Counted from the first letter of the stretch, positions 17,535 through 26,361 are shown. The stretch: DNA of 64,000 bases from an uncultured bacterium (GCA_949288455.1 CASEKF010000019.1:1-64000); one strand, 5' to 3'. The notes: generated by a model not told the origin, from the letters alone. Program-made: numbers and translations.

Positions 17535-17762
17535 TTATTCTGAAATCTGTTTTTTTGCGTCGGCAAGACCTTCGAGAATTTCGTCTATCATATCTATGGG
17601 AAACCTTACGCCCTTCTTAGTAGGCAAAGATTCTTCGGAATCCTCGTTTGAATAATACTCCCTGACATCAATATAAGCGTTGTCCTTCCAATAAGCTATT
17701 TTAATCTTTATAGTTTTGCCATATCCCCTGTCTATAGATTTTACTTCAATATCCTCAGGCAT
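17535..17762 (-). CDS. PC4/p15-like ssDNA-binding protein
   Basis: A 75-residue protein; ATG at 17762 is chosen because AAGGAG lies eight bases upstream, rather than the TTG two codons earlier. The pattern KIKIAYWKDNAYIDVREYY...LPTKKGVRFP fits the PC4/p15 transcriptional coactivator fold in bacteria (YdbC-like), a dimeric single-stranded DNA/RNA binder. It begins a two-gene unit with the STAS protein. Bacterial PC4-like proteins are poorly studied; DNA binding is inferred from the family. Confidence 0.75.
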   Translation of the reverse strand: MPEDIEVKSIDRGYGKTIKIKIAYWKDNAYIDVREYYSNEDSEESLPTKKGVRFPIDMIDEILEGLADAKKQISE

Positions 17763-17848
17763 CGTCAAATCTCCTTAAACTCAAAATATATCGCAAAGAT
17801 TAAGTATAATACCCAATTGAGAGACAAAAATATCTTTAAAACAATACG

Positions 17849-18328
17849 TCATTCGTTGATATAAAAATTAACGACTCCGTCAATAAGATAACCGGGATCG
17901 AAAACTATTCTCGAAGGAACGGACTCCTCCGGAACGGCAAATACAAGAAAACCGTTGGATATCATTCCGGGCTTCAAAATTTTTCCTTCAAGCTTAGGTT
18001 CTTTAGTGGAAATACACCACTGATATTCTTCTTCCTCTGAATCAATAAACGTAAATTGATAAGGACTGTATTCGTAATCGTCTCTTGACGAATTTAAAAT
18101 CAAAACTTCGGCGCAGAAAAACTTCATAGCTCGACCGTTATTTTGATCTTTTATATGATCTCTAATCAAGCTGTTTTTTTCTTTATATGGAGACACGGAT
18201 AAAACGCCTACCGACACAGCGCCTATATCTACCCTATCGCCTATTTTAGAATCGACGTCTCCTTCGGCAAAAGCTCCGGACGCGAATAAGAAAACGATCA
18301 AAAAAAACAATACGACGCTTCTTTTCAT
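17849..18328 (-). CDS. Secreted DUF4352-like protein
   Basis: A 159-residue exported protein with a clear signal peptide (MKRSVVLFFLIVFLFASGAFA). The mature part has the immunoglobulin-like beta pattern of DUF4352 proteins: KIGDRVDIGAVSVGVLSV, then a KFFCAEVLILNSS strand, then a central acidic loop, and LKPGMISNGFLVFAVPEE near the end. These proteins are envelope-associated with no known reaction. It lies downstream of leuS in the same direction with about 115 bp between. Confidence 0.65.
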   Translation of the reverse strand: MKRSVVLFFLIVFLFASGAFAEGDVDSKIGDRVDIGAVSVGVLSVSPYKEKNSLIRDHIKDQNNGRAMKFFCAEVLILNSSRDDYEYSPYQFTFIDSEEEEYQWCISTKEPKLEGKILKPGMISNGFLVFAVPEESVPSRIVFDPGYLIDGVVNFYINE

Positions 18329-18444
18329 AATTTTAAAAACCTTAGAAATTATTTTATTTTTTCTTTCCTCACAGATATGCTTTTTCCTGCAAAATAAATC
18401 GACTAATAAAACATATGACTTCGCGCAACTAACCTCAAACTCCG

Positions 18445-20895
18445 TTATTTTTTCACGACAATATTTACCAGCTTATTCTTAACGGTAATAATTTTTAAAA
18501 CGTCCTCTCTACGCATTCCCAATTTTTCAATAGCTAAAGAACTCATCTCCGATTCCGAAAGGCCTGAAGATATATCCATTTTTCCCCTGAGTTTGCCGTT
18601 TATCTGTATAATCATAGTTACGGAAGAGGAATTTAAAGCGTCTTCATTATACGAAGGCCATTCGGATTTAAATATCGATTCGTCCGCTCCCGTCATACTC
18701 CACAGTTCTTCGGCCATATGAGGAGCTAAAGGAGCGATTAATTTTACGGCTTTCGCAAGACAGGATAAAAGTAAATCTTCGTTTCCCTTATATTTTTCAG
18801 CCGCGGCGGTAAATTCCATCAAAGCCGAAATAGCGGTGTTGAACTGAAAACGCTCCAAATCTTCGGAGACTCGCTTAACCGTTTTTTCAGTCAGCGCAAA
18901 GAATTGCCTCTCTTCTTGAGAAAGATTTTCCAAAGCGGGAGATTTAAACTCGAAACCGCGCTTAGCAAAATTAGAAGCCGCAAGAGAATAAAATTTTCCG
19001 ATAAACCTTTTTACGCCTACTACGAAAGCGTCGCTCCATAAAACTTCTTTTTCTGAAGGAGCGGCGAAAAACATGGCCAATCTTGCGGCGTCAACTCCAT
19101 GGGATTTCATCAGACTAATGGGAGAAACTACGTTGCCTTTAGACTTAGACATAATCTCGCCCTTCTCGTCCAGCACCATACCATGATTAAACAGCCTTAA
19201 AGCCGGTTCTTCCGAGCTGAGATATCCTCTGTCCTTTAAAAATTTATGAGCGAATCTAAAATAAATAAGATGCATACAGGCATGTTCGCTTCCTCCTATA
19301 TACAAATCCACAGGAGTCCATTTATCGACTTTTATTTTATTAAAAGGCTCTTCGCTATTTTTAGGATCGGTATATCTTAAGTAATACCAGGAAGAACACA
19401 CAAACGTATCCAAAGTATCGGCGTCTCTCTTAGCGGGCTGACCGCATTTAGGACAGGCGACGTTAATAAAATTCTCGCAATCGGCAAGGGGAGAACGCCC
19501 CTTAGGAATAAAATCAATGTTGCCTTTAGGAAGAAGAACCGGAAGTTCCTTCTCGTCTACGGGAACAAGACCGCATTCGGGACAATGAATTATAGGCACG
19601 GGAGCTCCCCAATATCTCTGCCTGGAAACAAGCCAGTCTCTAAGTTTATAATTGACGGTTCTACGTCCGACTCCGGCTTCTTCTACGGCTTCGGATATCT
19701 TAGTTATACCGTCGGAAGAAAATAGTCCGTTGAAAATACCGGAATTCGCCATAACTCCTTCTTCAACATAAGCGTCAGTCATAGTCTCGGGAGATAATTC
19801 GGAACCTTTAGGCTCTATTACGATTTTCATAGGGATTCCATACTTTTTAGCAAAAGCAAAATCTCTGGAATCATGAGCGGGAACTCCCATTACCACTCCG
19901 GTTCCGTATGAAGCTAATACGTAATCTCCTATCCACAATTGAGCTTTTTCTCCGGAAAGAGGATTTATAACGTATCTTCCGGTAAAAACTCCGTCCTTTT
20001 CTCTTACCGTAGAAGTTCTGTCTATATCTGTCTTAAGCTGACTAGCCTTTATATAAGCTAAAACGCTTTCTTCATATGCGGTTCCCTTGACAAGCTCTTT
20101 AGATAAAGGGTGCTCGGGAGCCATAGCCATAAAAGTTACTCCGAAAAGAGTATCGGCTCTTGTGGTAAACACTCTCACGCTGCCCGGATAATCTTCTATT
20201 TTGAATTCTATTTCTAATCCCTCGCTGCGGCCTATCCAATTTCTTTGCATGGTTTTTATGCTTTCAGGCCATCCGTCAAGCATGTCCAAACCGTCCAGAA
20301 GACGCTGAGAGTAATCGGTAATCCTGATAAACCATTGACGCATTTCCTTTTTTTCAACTTGCGTATGACAACGCCAGCATTCTCCGGAATTAACCTGCTC
20401 GTTAGCGAGAACTGTCTTACACGAAGGGCACCAATTTGCGAGAGCCGTTTTTCTGTAAGCTAAACCGGCTTTGTAAAGTTCAAGGAAAAGCCATTGAGTC
20501 CATTTATAATAATCCGGAACGCAAGTTTTAACTTCGCGTTCCCAATCGAAAGCGATGCCAAGCTTCTTTAAAGTCGAAGCGGAAGTTTCAATATTACCCA
20601 TAGTCCAATGTTCCGGATCAACTCCGGCTTTTATAGCGGCTCCTTCGGCAGGCAAACCGAAAGCGTCCCAGCCAAACGGAAATAAAAGATCGAAACCCTC
20701 CATCATTTTCTTTCTGGCATATACGTCTGCGACAGAATAATTTCTAAAATGTCCCATATGTATATCTCCGGAAGGATATGCGAACATTACTAAAAGATAA
20801 AATTTCTTTAAAGCTTCTTCCTTAGTCCGGAAAAGTTTCGTTTCATTCCAATATTTCTGCCATTTTTCTTCTATTTCCGAAAAATTATACTCCAT
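18445..20895 (-). CDS. leuS: Leucyl-tRNA synthetase
   Basis: An 816-residue class I synthetase that charges tRNA-Leu. ATG at 20895 is chosen because AAGGA precedes it and residues MEYNFSEIEEKWQKYW are the normal LeuRS start; the longer frame runs back through a terminator hairpin. The HIGH motif appears as HMGH in FAYPSGDIHMGH and the KMSKS motif as MSKSKGN. The CP1 editing domain has the TTRADTLFGVTF threonine-rich signature. A zinc cluster (CPSC...CWRC) lies in the CP core, and a second CPEC/CPKC pair lies in the CP1-associated part. Length is normal. Its leader contains a terminator-like hairpin. Confidence 0.97.
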   Translation of the reverse strand: MEYNFSEIEEKWQKYWNETKLFRTKEEALKKFYLLVMFAYPSGDIHMGHFRNYSVADVYARKKMMEGFDLLFPFGWDAFGLPAEGAAIKAGVDPEHWTMGNIETSASTLKKLGIAFDWEREVKTCVPDYYKWTQWLFLELYKAGLAYRKTALANWCPSCKTVLANEQVNSGECWRCHTQVEKKEMRQWFIRITDYSQRLLDGLDMLDGWPESIKTMQRNWIGRSEGLEIEFKIEDYPGSVRVFTTRADTLFGVTFMAMAPEHPLSKELVKGTAYEESVLAYIKASQLKTDIDRTSTVREKDGVFTGRYVINPLSGEKAQLWIGDYVLASYGTGVVMGVPAHDSRDFAFAKKYGIPMKIVIEPKGSELSPETMTDAYVEEGVMANSGIFNGLFSSDGITKISEAVEEAGVGRRTVNYKLRDWLVSRQRYWGAPVPIIHCPECGLVPVDEKELPVLLPKGNIDFIPKGRSPLADCENFINVACPKCGQPAKRDADTLDTFVCSSWYYLRYTDPKNSEEPFNKIKVDKWTPVDLYIGGSEHACMHLIYFRFAHKFLKDRGYLSSEEPALRLFNHGMVLDEKGEIMSKSKGNVVSPISLMKSHGVDAARLAMFFAAPSEKEVLWSDAFVVGVKRFIGKFYSLAASNFAKRGFEFKSPALENLSQEERQFFALTEKTVKRVSEDLERFQFNTAISALMEFTAAAEKYKGNEDLLLSCLAKAVKLIAPLAPHMAEELWSMTGADESIFKSEWPSYNEDALNSSSVTMIIQINGKLRGKMDISSGLSESEMSSLAIEKLGMRREDVLKIITVKNKLVNIVVKK

Positions 20896-20962
20896 AACTG
20901 CAATTTCCTTAAAAGTTACTAATAAAATATTTAATCTGAATTTAATTTTTATTCTCTGAGGT

Positions 20963-21000
20963 AAAAAAAAATCCTGCGCTCCTCGTTTTGACCAGGAGCG
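20963..21000 (-). terminator. Terminator-like hairpin in the leuS leader
   Basis: On the minus strand, CGCTCCT (21000-20994) pairs with AGGAGCG (20983-20977), and CAGGA then nine T residues follow (to 20963). It is a classic intrinsic terminator only about 70 bp upstream of leuS. It may end transcripts from the upstream gene or attenuate leuS. Confidence 0.65.
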
Positions 21001-21028
21001 AATCCGGCTTACGGGATATTGAAACAAA

Positions 21029-21058
21029 AGGACGAGCGTCTTAGAAGACTCTCGTCCT
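21029..21058 (-). terminator. Terminator after the TRASH/YHS gene
   Basis: AGGACGAGAGTCTT (21058-21045) pairs with AAGACGCTCGTCCT (21042-21029) with one mismatch. TTTTGTTT follows on the minus strand. It is 18 bp past the stop at 21076. Confidence 0.7.
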
Positions 21059-21075
21059 GAAACGTCAATATGGCG

Positions 21076-21846
21076 TCAATACAAAGGAATTTCCTCAATA
21101 ACCATATCGTTAGGGCGCTTATCGGAAGGAGCTTGAGATGGAGCTTGAGATGGAGCCTCGTCCGGAACGTCAAGCTTAAGTTCTTCCGCTTCTCCTCCGG
21201 AAGATCCGGAAGGCGAAGGCGGAGACGCGGGAGAACCCCCATGTTCCAAATTAATCTCCTCAACGTCGTTCGAAGACCCGCCTGAAGGCGGAGACGAAGG
21301 TTGAACTTTAAGCGGAATTTCGTCCGGCATAGGAATATTGTCAATTATATCCGAAGATCCCGAATCATTTGCGGGAGGAGGAGAAGATGCCGAACCTGAA
21401 GAGGAATCAGGCGTTTCCGAATAATCGGAATTCGAAGAGGAAGACGCGCTGCGCTCTTCTCCGGTATTTTGATCGTCAACCGGAATCTCGCGATAATTTT
21501 GAGCTTCATTTTCTGAAGGAAGCACTTGAATATCAATTTTAACCTTTAAGTCCTTAAGATATATCGAAGGATCATCTAAAAAAGATTTTTTACATATATT
21601 TCCACAACAATTAAATCTTTTGCCGGCTATTTCGACATAGAAATCGCCGGCAGGATTCACGGGCTTATGACACACCGGACATCTTTCGACGTTTTCAGGA
21701 GTCTGCCTTTCCTGAGCATACAATTCGGGAACGTCTTTTGGAGTAAGCTTTTCTTTAAGAAAAGCGAAAGCTCCAAATACGGCGCACATACCTATAATTA
21801 TGCCTATTAAAACATAGTGAACGGTATTAAGCTTAAATTTTTCCAT
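21076..21846 (-). CDS. Membrane-anchored TRASH/YHS-domain protein with disordered tail
   Basis: A 256-residue protein. One transmembrane helix lies at about 8-30 (VLIGIIIGMCAVFGAFAF). A metal-binding TRASH/YHS-like domain follows (about 55-100): CPVCHKPVNPAGDFYVEIAGKRF and CCGNICKKSF, with Cys pairs fit for a zinc or heavy-metal site. The remaining half is Ser/Pro/Asp/Glu-rich low complexity with several 'IP' repeats (IDNIPMPDEIPL, IEEIPLY end). It starts 30 bp after comEA in the same direction and ends at a terminator. The domain call is good and the role unknown; the location next to comEA may mean an envelope function. Confidence 0.65.
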   Translation of the reverse strand: MEKFKLNTVHYVLIGIIIGMCAVFGAFAFLKEKLTPKDVPELYAQERQTPENVERCPVCHKPVNPAGDFYVEIAGKRFNCCGNICKKSFLDDPSIYLKDLKVKIDIQVLPSENEAQNYREIPVDDQNTGEERSASSSSNSDYSETPDSSSGSASSPPPANDSGSSDIIDNIPMPDEIPLKVQPSSPPSGGSSNDVEEINLEHGGSPASPPSPSGSSGGEAEELKLDVPDEAPSQAPSQAPSDKRPNDMVIEEIPLY

Positions 21847-21876
21847 AAAACTAGTCCTCTCGTCTGACGCAGTCGT

Positions 21877-22509
21877 CTATTCCGCGATCATATATTTTCG
21901 ACAAGCCTCAACGATATTCTTTCTAATTCCGGGAATATTTTCAAGTTCGTCCATACTATATATGCCGCCCTTTTCCCGTATATAAGAAAAAATTTTCTCG
22001 GCGTTTTTTTCGCCTATTCCGGGTATATTGTCAAGATCTTTTTCCGTAGCGCCGTTAATATTAATTTTAGCCTCGCAGTCCGATAAAAAAGCTTCTTCAA
22101 ATTTCTTATCGGATACTCTCTCGTTTTTCTTTTCGGCGTTCGAAAAAACAGGGATTTCAATACGTTCTCCGTCTCTCAATTTTCTGGCTAAATTAAGCCT
22201 ATTAGCGTCTCCGCCGTCAACTACGCCTCCGGCGGCTTCGATTAAGTCTATGGCGAGAGAATCTTTAGGTATTTTATAAACTCCGGGATTTTTAACTTTT
22301 CCGCATATATGCACGTTTATAAATTCTAAATTTTCCGTCGATCGACTGTTATTATCCGCGGATTTAATATTATTATCCGCGGTCGCAACGACGACAAAAT
22401 TCTCCTTGTCGTCTCCGTACGCCGCCATTTTCATACTTAACGCTACGAGCGTTAAAAGAGCTATGCCTCCCAATAAAGCCGTGATCGCGTTAGTAAGTTT
22501 ATTATGCAT
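21877..22509 (-). CDS. comEA: ComEA-like DNA-binding competence protein
   Basis: A 210-residue membrane-anchored protein. One helix lies near the N-terminus (ALLGGIALLTLVAL). Then an SLBB domain (about 65-125: INVHICGKVKNPGVYKIP...AAGGV) and a double helix-hairpin-helix domain (about 150-208: ININGATEKDLDNIPGIGEKNAEKI, MDELENIPGIRKNIVE) follow. This is the layout of ComEA, which binds double-stranded DNA outside the cytoplasmic membrane and passes it to ComEC, encoded at 55493-57763. It is the first gene of a two-gene unit with the TRASH/YHS protein. Confidence 0.88.
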   Translation of the reverse strand: MHNKLTNAITALLGGIALLTLVALSMKMAAYGDDKENFVVVATADNNIKSADNNSRSTENLEFINVHICGKVKNPGVYKIPKDSLAIDLIEAAGGVVDGGDANRLNLARKLRDGERIEIPVFSNAEKKNERVSDKKFEEAFLSDCEAKININGATEKDLDNIPGIGEKNAEKIFSYIREKGGIYSMDELENIPGIRKNIVEACRKYMIAE

Positions 22510-22698
22510 AATTTCGCCTCGATTCTTCTAAAACATAAACGTACGGAAAGTTCCCCGGCATATCTTTTAATATATAAAAAATTATGTCCAAGCATCTTTC
22601 TTGCCTTAAAGTATAAACGCGGAATATTTTGTTTTATATTGAGAATATGTTAAAATTTAAACTTTAAATGTGAAATTTTTGTTAACCTAATAATATAA

Positions 22699-22744
22699 CG
22701 GCGCCTTCAAACCTCAATAAAATTAACAAGGTCTGAAGACGCCG
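22699..22744 (-). terminator. Terminator after the NCS2 permease gene
   Basis: Arms CGGCGCCTTCAAACCT (22699-22714) and AGGTCTGAAGACGCCG (22729-22744) pair with two mismatches that are G-U compatible. It lies about 75 bp past the permease stop at 22817. Confidence 0.6.
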
Positions 22745-22816
22745 CCTCATATCGCAGACAATTCGTTTAAAGCGAAACTAATTAACGAAAATAAAAACTG
22801 AAATCCTGCGAAAAAC

Positions 22817-24436
22817 TCATTCCAAATCCGAATCGCTCATCGGTTCTTTCGCTTCTTTCGTAAAAGAAAGGCCAAATACGATTAAAGCGAACGCAAAATA
22901 ACCTGCGGTTATTTGATAAGTCAAAGTTTGAGCTATAGGCTGAAGAGTCCAAGGAAGATACATACTTCCGTTTATATCGGCAGAATGAATAATTCCAAAA
23001 AATGACAGAAGAGCCATTATAAGGAGATAAACAGAAACTTTTTTCAAATTTCTATCGATAGTTTCGGCAAGCATACCTCCCCAAAGCATAGCGGTAACGA
23101 TAAAACCGTTTCCCAACGCGAACGTCGTAAGCATCTCCGGAACCTTAGATCCCGAAGTCGTTACAGACGCGTTAAGCGTATCGACCGGAACTATGGTAGG
23201 AATCCCATATTTAATAGCCAACAGACGAGCGATAGTCGGGAAAAGAGCCAAAGCGACTGCGGGAGCATGACGTTTCGGACAAGTAACGAACGCCTGCGCA
23301 ATAATGTCCAGAGCGACAAAAAGAAGAATAGGAGCAAGAACGGCCATCGGAATCAAAGATACGAAGAACGAAACGTAGCCTATTATTCCTCCAAGACCTA
23401 TAAATAAACCGGTAGCTATAGAATAACCTACTCCGGCTCCCATTTTCTTATAAGCGGGCTGACCGATATAAGGAGTCGTCTGGGCTACTCCTCCGCAAAT
23501 TCCCGCGATAAGAGTAGCGAAGGCTTCGGTTAATATAATATGGCCGGTATCGTAATCGTCTCCCGCAACTTTTGCGCTTTCAGTCGTGTTTATGCCTCCT
23601 ATAACGGTCAGAATAGCGAAAGGAATAGAGACCGGCAGGTAATGCAAAGCTTCTCCGAATCCCTTAACAAAGTCTAAGCTGGGTATAGGAAGAGTTCCAA
23701 ACTGAAGGTGCATATCTACGGGAACATACTTAATAACGTGCAGCCCAAATCCGAAACACAGGCCGTTTAAATGATAAAGGATCGTGCCGAAGACAATAGC
23801 CGCTAATAACCCCGGAATCTTTCTCGGAAGATCGATTTTCGCCACCAAATTATATAAAACCAGACCAAGAGCGATTATCCCTATAACAGGCAATGAGTAA
23901 ATTTCAAGCAGAGGGCCGAATCCCAGCAAGCCTATCCCTATTCCCGCAAGAGATCCCAGAAGTCCCGCCTGCGGAACTATACGCCTCACCTTTTCGCTGC
24001 AAAAGGAAACGGCAAGCTTAAATATGCCGGTTAGCGCCATTGTGGCCATTCCCACGTACCAAGCCATATAAGCCGCGTCGTTAACGCTCATTCCTCTGCT
24101 TTGGCAGTTTATGAAAACCGGTCCCAAAACTACCAGAGCTATGCCTATACTAGACGGGGTATCAAGTCCGAGGGGCATAGCGGTAACATTTGCGTTCCCC
24201 GTTTTTTTATATAGCTTATATGCCATCCATGCATATACAAAATCTCCAAATAAAACGCCTATAGCAGTTCCCGGAAACATCTTTAAAAAAATGATTTCCG
24301 CCGGGAAACCAAAACCCGCCACGAGAGTGCCGGACAAAAAGGCAAGAACGGCCATATTATCGATCATTAAAGCGAAAAAACCGTTTAAATCTCCCTGTTT
24401 AAACCATTTGAATTCCTGTTCGGTGGACGCCGTCAT
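22817..24436 (-). CDS. NCS2-type nucleobase permease
   Basis: A 539-residue polytopic membrane protein with about 12-14 hydrophobic segments. The layout (GLDTPSSIGIALVVLGP early, LPVSIPFAILTVIGGINTTESAKVAGDDYDT mid, VAQTTPYIGQPAYKKMG next) is that of the NCS2/AzgA-like branch, which moves purines or related bases with protons. It is longer than the usual 430-500 residues. Its neighbourhood of fhs, ygeW and ygeY some 12 kb away fits purine import, but no direct operon link exists. ATG at 24436 has GAGGAG upstream. An IS element now separates it from the ATP-grasp gene. Substrate is inferred. Confidence 0.82.
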   Translation of the reverse strand: MTASTEQEFKWFKQGDLNGFFALMIDNMAVLAFLSGTLVAGFGFPAEIIFLKMFPGTAIGVLFGDFVYAWMAYKLYKKTGNANVTAMPLGLDTPSSIGIALVVLGPVFINCQSRGMSVNDAAYMAWYVGMATMALTGIFKLAVSFCSEKVRRIVPQAGLLGSLAGIGIGLLGFGPLLEIYSLPVIGIIALGLVLYNLVAKIDLPRKIPGLLAAIVFGTILYHLNGLCFGFGLHVIKYVPVDMHLQFGTLPIPSLDFVKGFGEALHYLPVSIPFAILTVIGGINTTESAKVAGDDYDTGHIILTEAFATLIAGICGGVAQTTPYIGQPAYKKMGAGVGYSIATGLFIGLGGIIGYVSFFVSLIPMAVLAPILLFVALDIIAQAFVTCPKRHAPAVALALFPTIARLLAIKYGIPTIVPVDTLNASVTTSGSKVPEMLTTFALGNGFIVTAMLWGGMLAETIDRNLKKVSVYLLIMALLSFFGIIHSADINGSMYLPWTLQPIAQTLTYQITAGYFAFALIVFGLSFTKEAKEPMSDSDLE

Positions 24437-24479
24437 ATTTAAACTCCTCTTAGAAAAAAAAATTTATTTTCAAGTCTTC

Positions 24480-24523
24480 GACAATTTTTTTTTCTATCCT
24501 TTGGTATACCTTAGAAAATTGTC
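24480..24523 (-). promoter_or_regulatory. A-rich hairpin in the permease leader
   Basis: Arms GACAATTTT (24480-24488) and AAAATTGTC (24515-24523) are perfect 9-bp complements around a 26-base loop, about 45 bp upstream of the permease start. It could be a leader regulatory element; I cannot match it to a known riboswitch class. Confidence 0.3.
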
Positions 24524-24566
24524 CGTCTTCAATTGCTTACGCGAATTCGACGGACGCGCCTGATAT

Positions 24567-24587
24567 CCCCAGACCTGAAGGACGGGG
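24567..24587. repeat. Second IS200/IS605-type right-end hairpin (remnant)
   Basis: CCCC-AGACC-TGAA-GG-AC-GGGG forms an imperfect hairpin of the 'accccgtccttcaggacgggg' type commonly seen at IS200/IS605 right ends. It lies about 80 bp beyond the hairpin that borders the intact tnpB element, suggesting a second, decayed element end. Confidence 0.45.
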
Positions 24588-24655
24588 TTTTACGGCGCTT
24601 TTCGATATTTTGGTGAAGTTCACAACAATTTGCTGCCTTCCGCGCGTTCTTTTGA

Positions 24656-24812
24656 TCTTGACACTCCCCACGGCTAAAGCCGGGGGATTCTCCTCCGAAC
24701 TCAGCTTAGGGATTCCTTATTCATCGATTACTGCGTCCTGACCGTAGCCAAAGCGACTTACGCAATCTCCAAAGGCTTAAATTCCCGTGTGCCCCACGGT
24801 ATGTTATTTTTC
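24656..24812 (-). ncRNA. Likely omega-RNA/right-end RNA region
   Basis: In this family the guide RNA of TnpB runs from the 3' end of tnpB to the right end of the element, and the guide is the flanking host sequence. The region between the tnpB stop (24813) and the right end holds the hairpin at 24665-24687, which fits the 3' scaffold. Direct evidence is only the position and hairpin. The adjacent flanking sequence (24640-24655) would be the guide. Confidence 0.5.
24665..24687. repeat. Right-end hairpin of the IS element
   Basis: Stem TCCCC-(a bulge)-CGGCT with AGCCGGGGGA and a two-base loop. GTGTCAA on the minus strand follows, the type of sequence seen at IS605 right ends. Confidence 0.65.
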
Positions 24813-25925
24813 TTATGCTACAGAGTTATGCTCCAATGCTTTTGCCAAGATATTTCTTGCGGCGTTTACGTCCCTGTCATGACGCATGCCGCATTCCGGG
24901 CAGGTCCACTTGCGAACCGAAAGGTTTTTTATTATCTTGTTTTGATACCCGCATACATGACAGGTCTGACTTGACGGATAGAAGGTATCTACCTTTAGAA
25001 CCTCGCCGCCATACGACTTGGCCTTATATTCCAGCATACGAAAGAATTCGCTCCACGATACGTCCGAGATAGCTTTCGCCAATTTATGATTGCGCATCAT
25101 GTTTTTTACCCGCAAGCGCTCGACGGCTATCGTTTGGTTTTCGCGAACAAGCCGTGTGGACAGCTGATGCAAGAAGTCTTTGCGAATGTCGGCTATACGT
25201 TCATGCACACGGGCCACGCGGACTCGCTGGAGTTCGCGATTCTTCGAACTCGGCATTTTGCAAGCAAGCTTGCGCTGTTCGCGAGCCAGCTTCCTTGACA
25301 GGCGGCGCAGGATGCGCGGATTGGCTACGGAGTTGCCGTTGCTGTCCGTATAGAACTCCTTGAGTCCTACGTCGATGCCTATCAGCCTGCCTCCATTGGG
25401 CAACGCATTGATTTTTTCTTCTACGCACAGCGAGACATAGTATTTCCCCGAAGCCGTGCGCGATATCGTAGCATTCAGTATCCTGCCATCAAATTCACGG
25501 CTAAGCTTGGCTTTCACTAAGCCGATTTTCGGCAGTTTGATACGATTCCCGACAATGCGTATGCCGTTGCGCTGATTTCGGGTGCGATAGGATTGAAAAT
25601 GGTTACGCTTCGACTTGTAGCGCGGGTATTTTGCTCTTCGCTGGAAAAAATTTTGAAATGACGCGTCAAGATTTCGAAGGGCTTCCTGCAGAGCCATACT
25701 GTCGACCTCTTTGAGCCACGAGTATTCGTCATAGCGTTTGAGAAGCGTCAGTCGGCCGGCTGTCTGGTTATAGGTTATAGACGTATGCTCAATGTTCCAC
25801 GAATCTCTCCGCTCCGTCAGGAAGTAGTTATATACGAATCGGCAGGAGCCAAGCGTTCTGTTGATGAGATCCGTCTGCGTTTTGTTCGGATAGATGCGGA
25901 ACTTGTATCCCTTTGTCGATTCCAT
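24813..25925 (-). CDS. tnpB: TnpB RNA-guided nuclease of the IS element
   Basis: A 370-residue IS200/IS605 accessory protein. I choose ATG at 25925 (MESTKGYKFRIYPNKTQ is the family start) over a 17-residue longer frame. All nuclease parts are present: RuvC-I GIDVGLKEF (Asp185), RuvC-II AVERL (Glu269), a zinc ribbon CHVC...CPEC (322-345), and RuvC-III HDRDVNAARN (Asp352). No frameshift is seen, so it is likely active. TnpB uses a right-end RNA to cut DNA next to a short element-specific motif, helping retain the element. It overlaps the end of the tnpA frame and stands apart in composition from host genes. Confidence 0.95.
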   Translation of the reverse strand: MESTKGYKFRIYPNKTQTDLINRTLGSCRFVYNYFLTERRDSWNIEHTSITYNQTAGRLTLLKRYDEYSWLKEVDSMALQEALRNLDASFQNFFQRRAKYPRYKSKRNHFQSYRTRNQRNGIRIVGNRIKLPKIGLVKAKLSREFDGRILNATISRTASGKYYVSLCVEEKINALPNGGRLIGIDVGLKEFYTDSNGNSVANPRILRRLSRKLAREQRKLACKMPSSKNRELQRVRVARVHERIADIRKDFLHQLSTRLVRENQTIAVERLRVKNMMRNHKLAKAISDVSWSEFFRMLEYKAKSYGGEVLKVDTFYPSSQTCHVCGYQNKIIKNLSVRKWTCPECGMRHDRDVNAARNILAKALEHNSVA

Positions 25926-25929
25926 GATG

Positions 25930-26340
25930 TCACTTCCTTTGCGATGTCTTTTGGGTTTCGACGTACCGCTTGGCAACGGCGAGCGGCGCGCCTACAACGG
26001 TAGAACAAAAATAGGAGTTTGTCCGGAGCGTCGGTAGTTTTGTCGTCAGTTGTTTGAATTCCTGCCGAAGGATTCTTGACGTTTTGCCCTTGACGCGTTT
26101 TACCGCTTGACGAATGCCAAATTGCGGATCTACCTCAAGAAGCAAACGTACATGATCCGGCATTATTTCCATTTCGATGAGGCCGATCCGATTTTCAAGA
26201 CACGCTTCCTTTACGAGTTCCTTCAACCGCGCGTCAAAGCCGTCAACCAGCGTCTTGGTCTATATTTAGGGCAAAACGCAATATGGTATTTTGCAGGAAT
26301 ATACGACATTTTTGTTTGAATGGTATTTTATATTTTCCAT
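25930..26340 (-). pseudogene. tnpA: tnpA transposase, broken
   Basis: The minus-strand frame from ATG 26340 (MENIKYHSNKNVVYSC) and the 98-residue stretch ending at 25930 together match TnpA, the Y1 HUH transposase of IS200/IS605. Between them the frame breaks. An extra A in the run at 26289-26292 shifts the frame, and a compensating shift lies near 26249-26256; read straight through, stop codons appear at 26266-26268 and 26260-26262. The HUH motif also reads MPDHVRLL, with Arg in place of the second His, which should kill catalysis. The element is therefore probably unable to move on its own, although tnpB is intact. Confidence 0.85.
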
Positions 26341-26341
26341 G

Positions 26342-26361
26342 TTTGTATCATATCATACAAA
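26342..26361. repeat. Left-end hairpin of the IS element
   Basis: TTTGTAT (26342-26348) and ATACAAA (26355-26361) are perfect complements with a 6-base loop, placed right before the tnpA start as expected for the left end. Confidence 0.55.
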
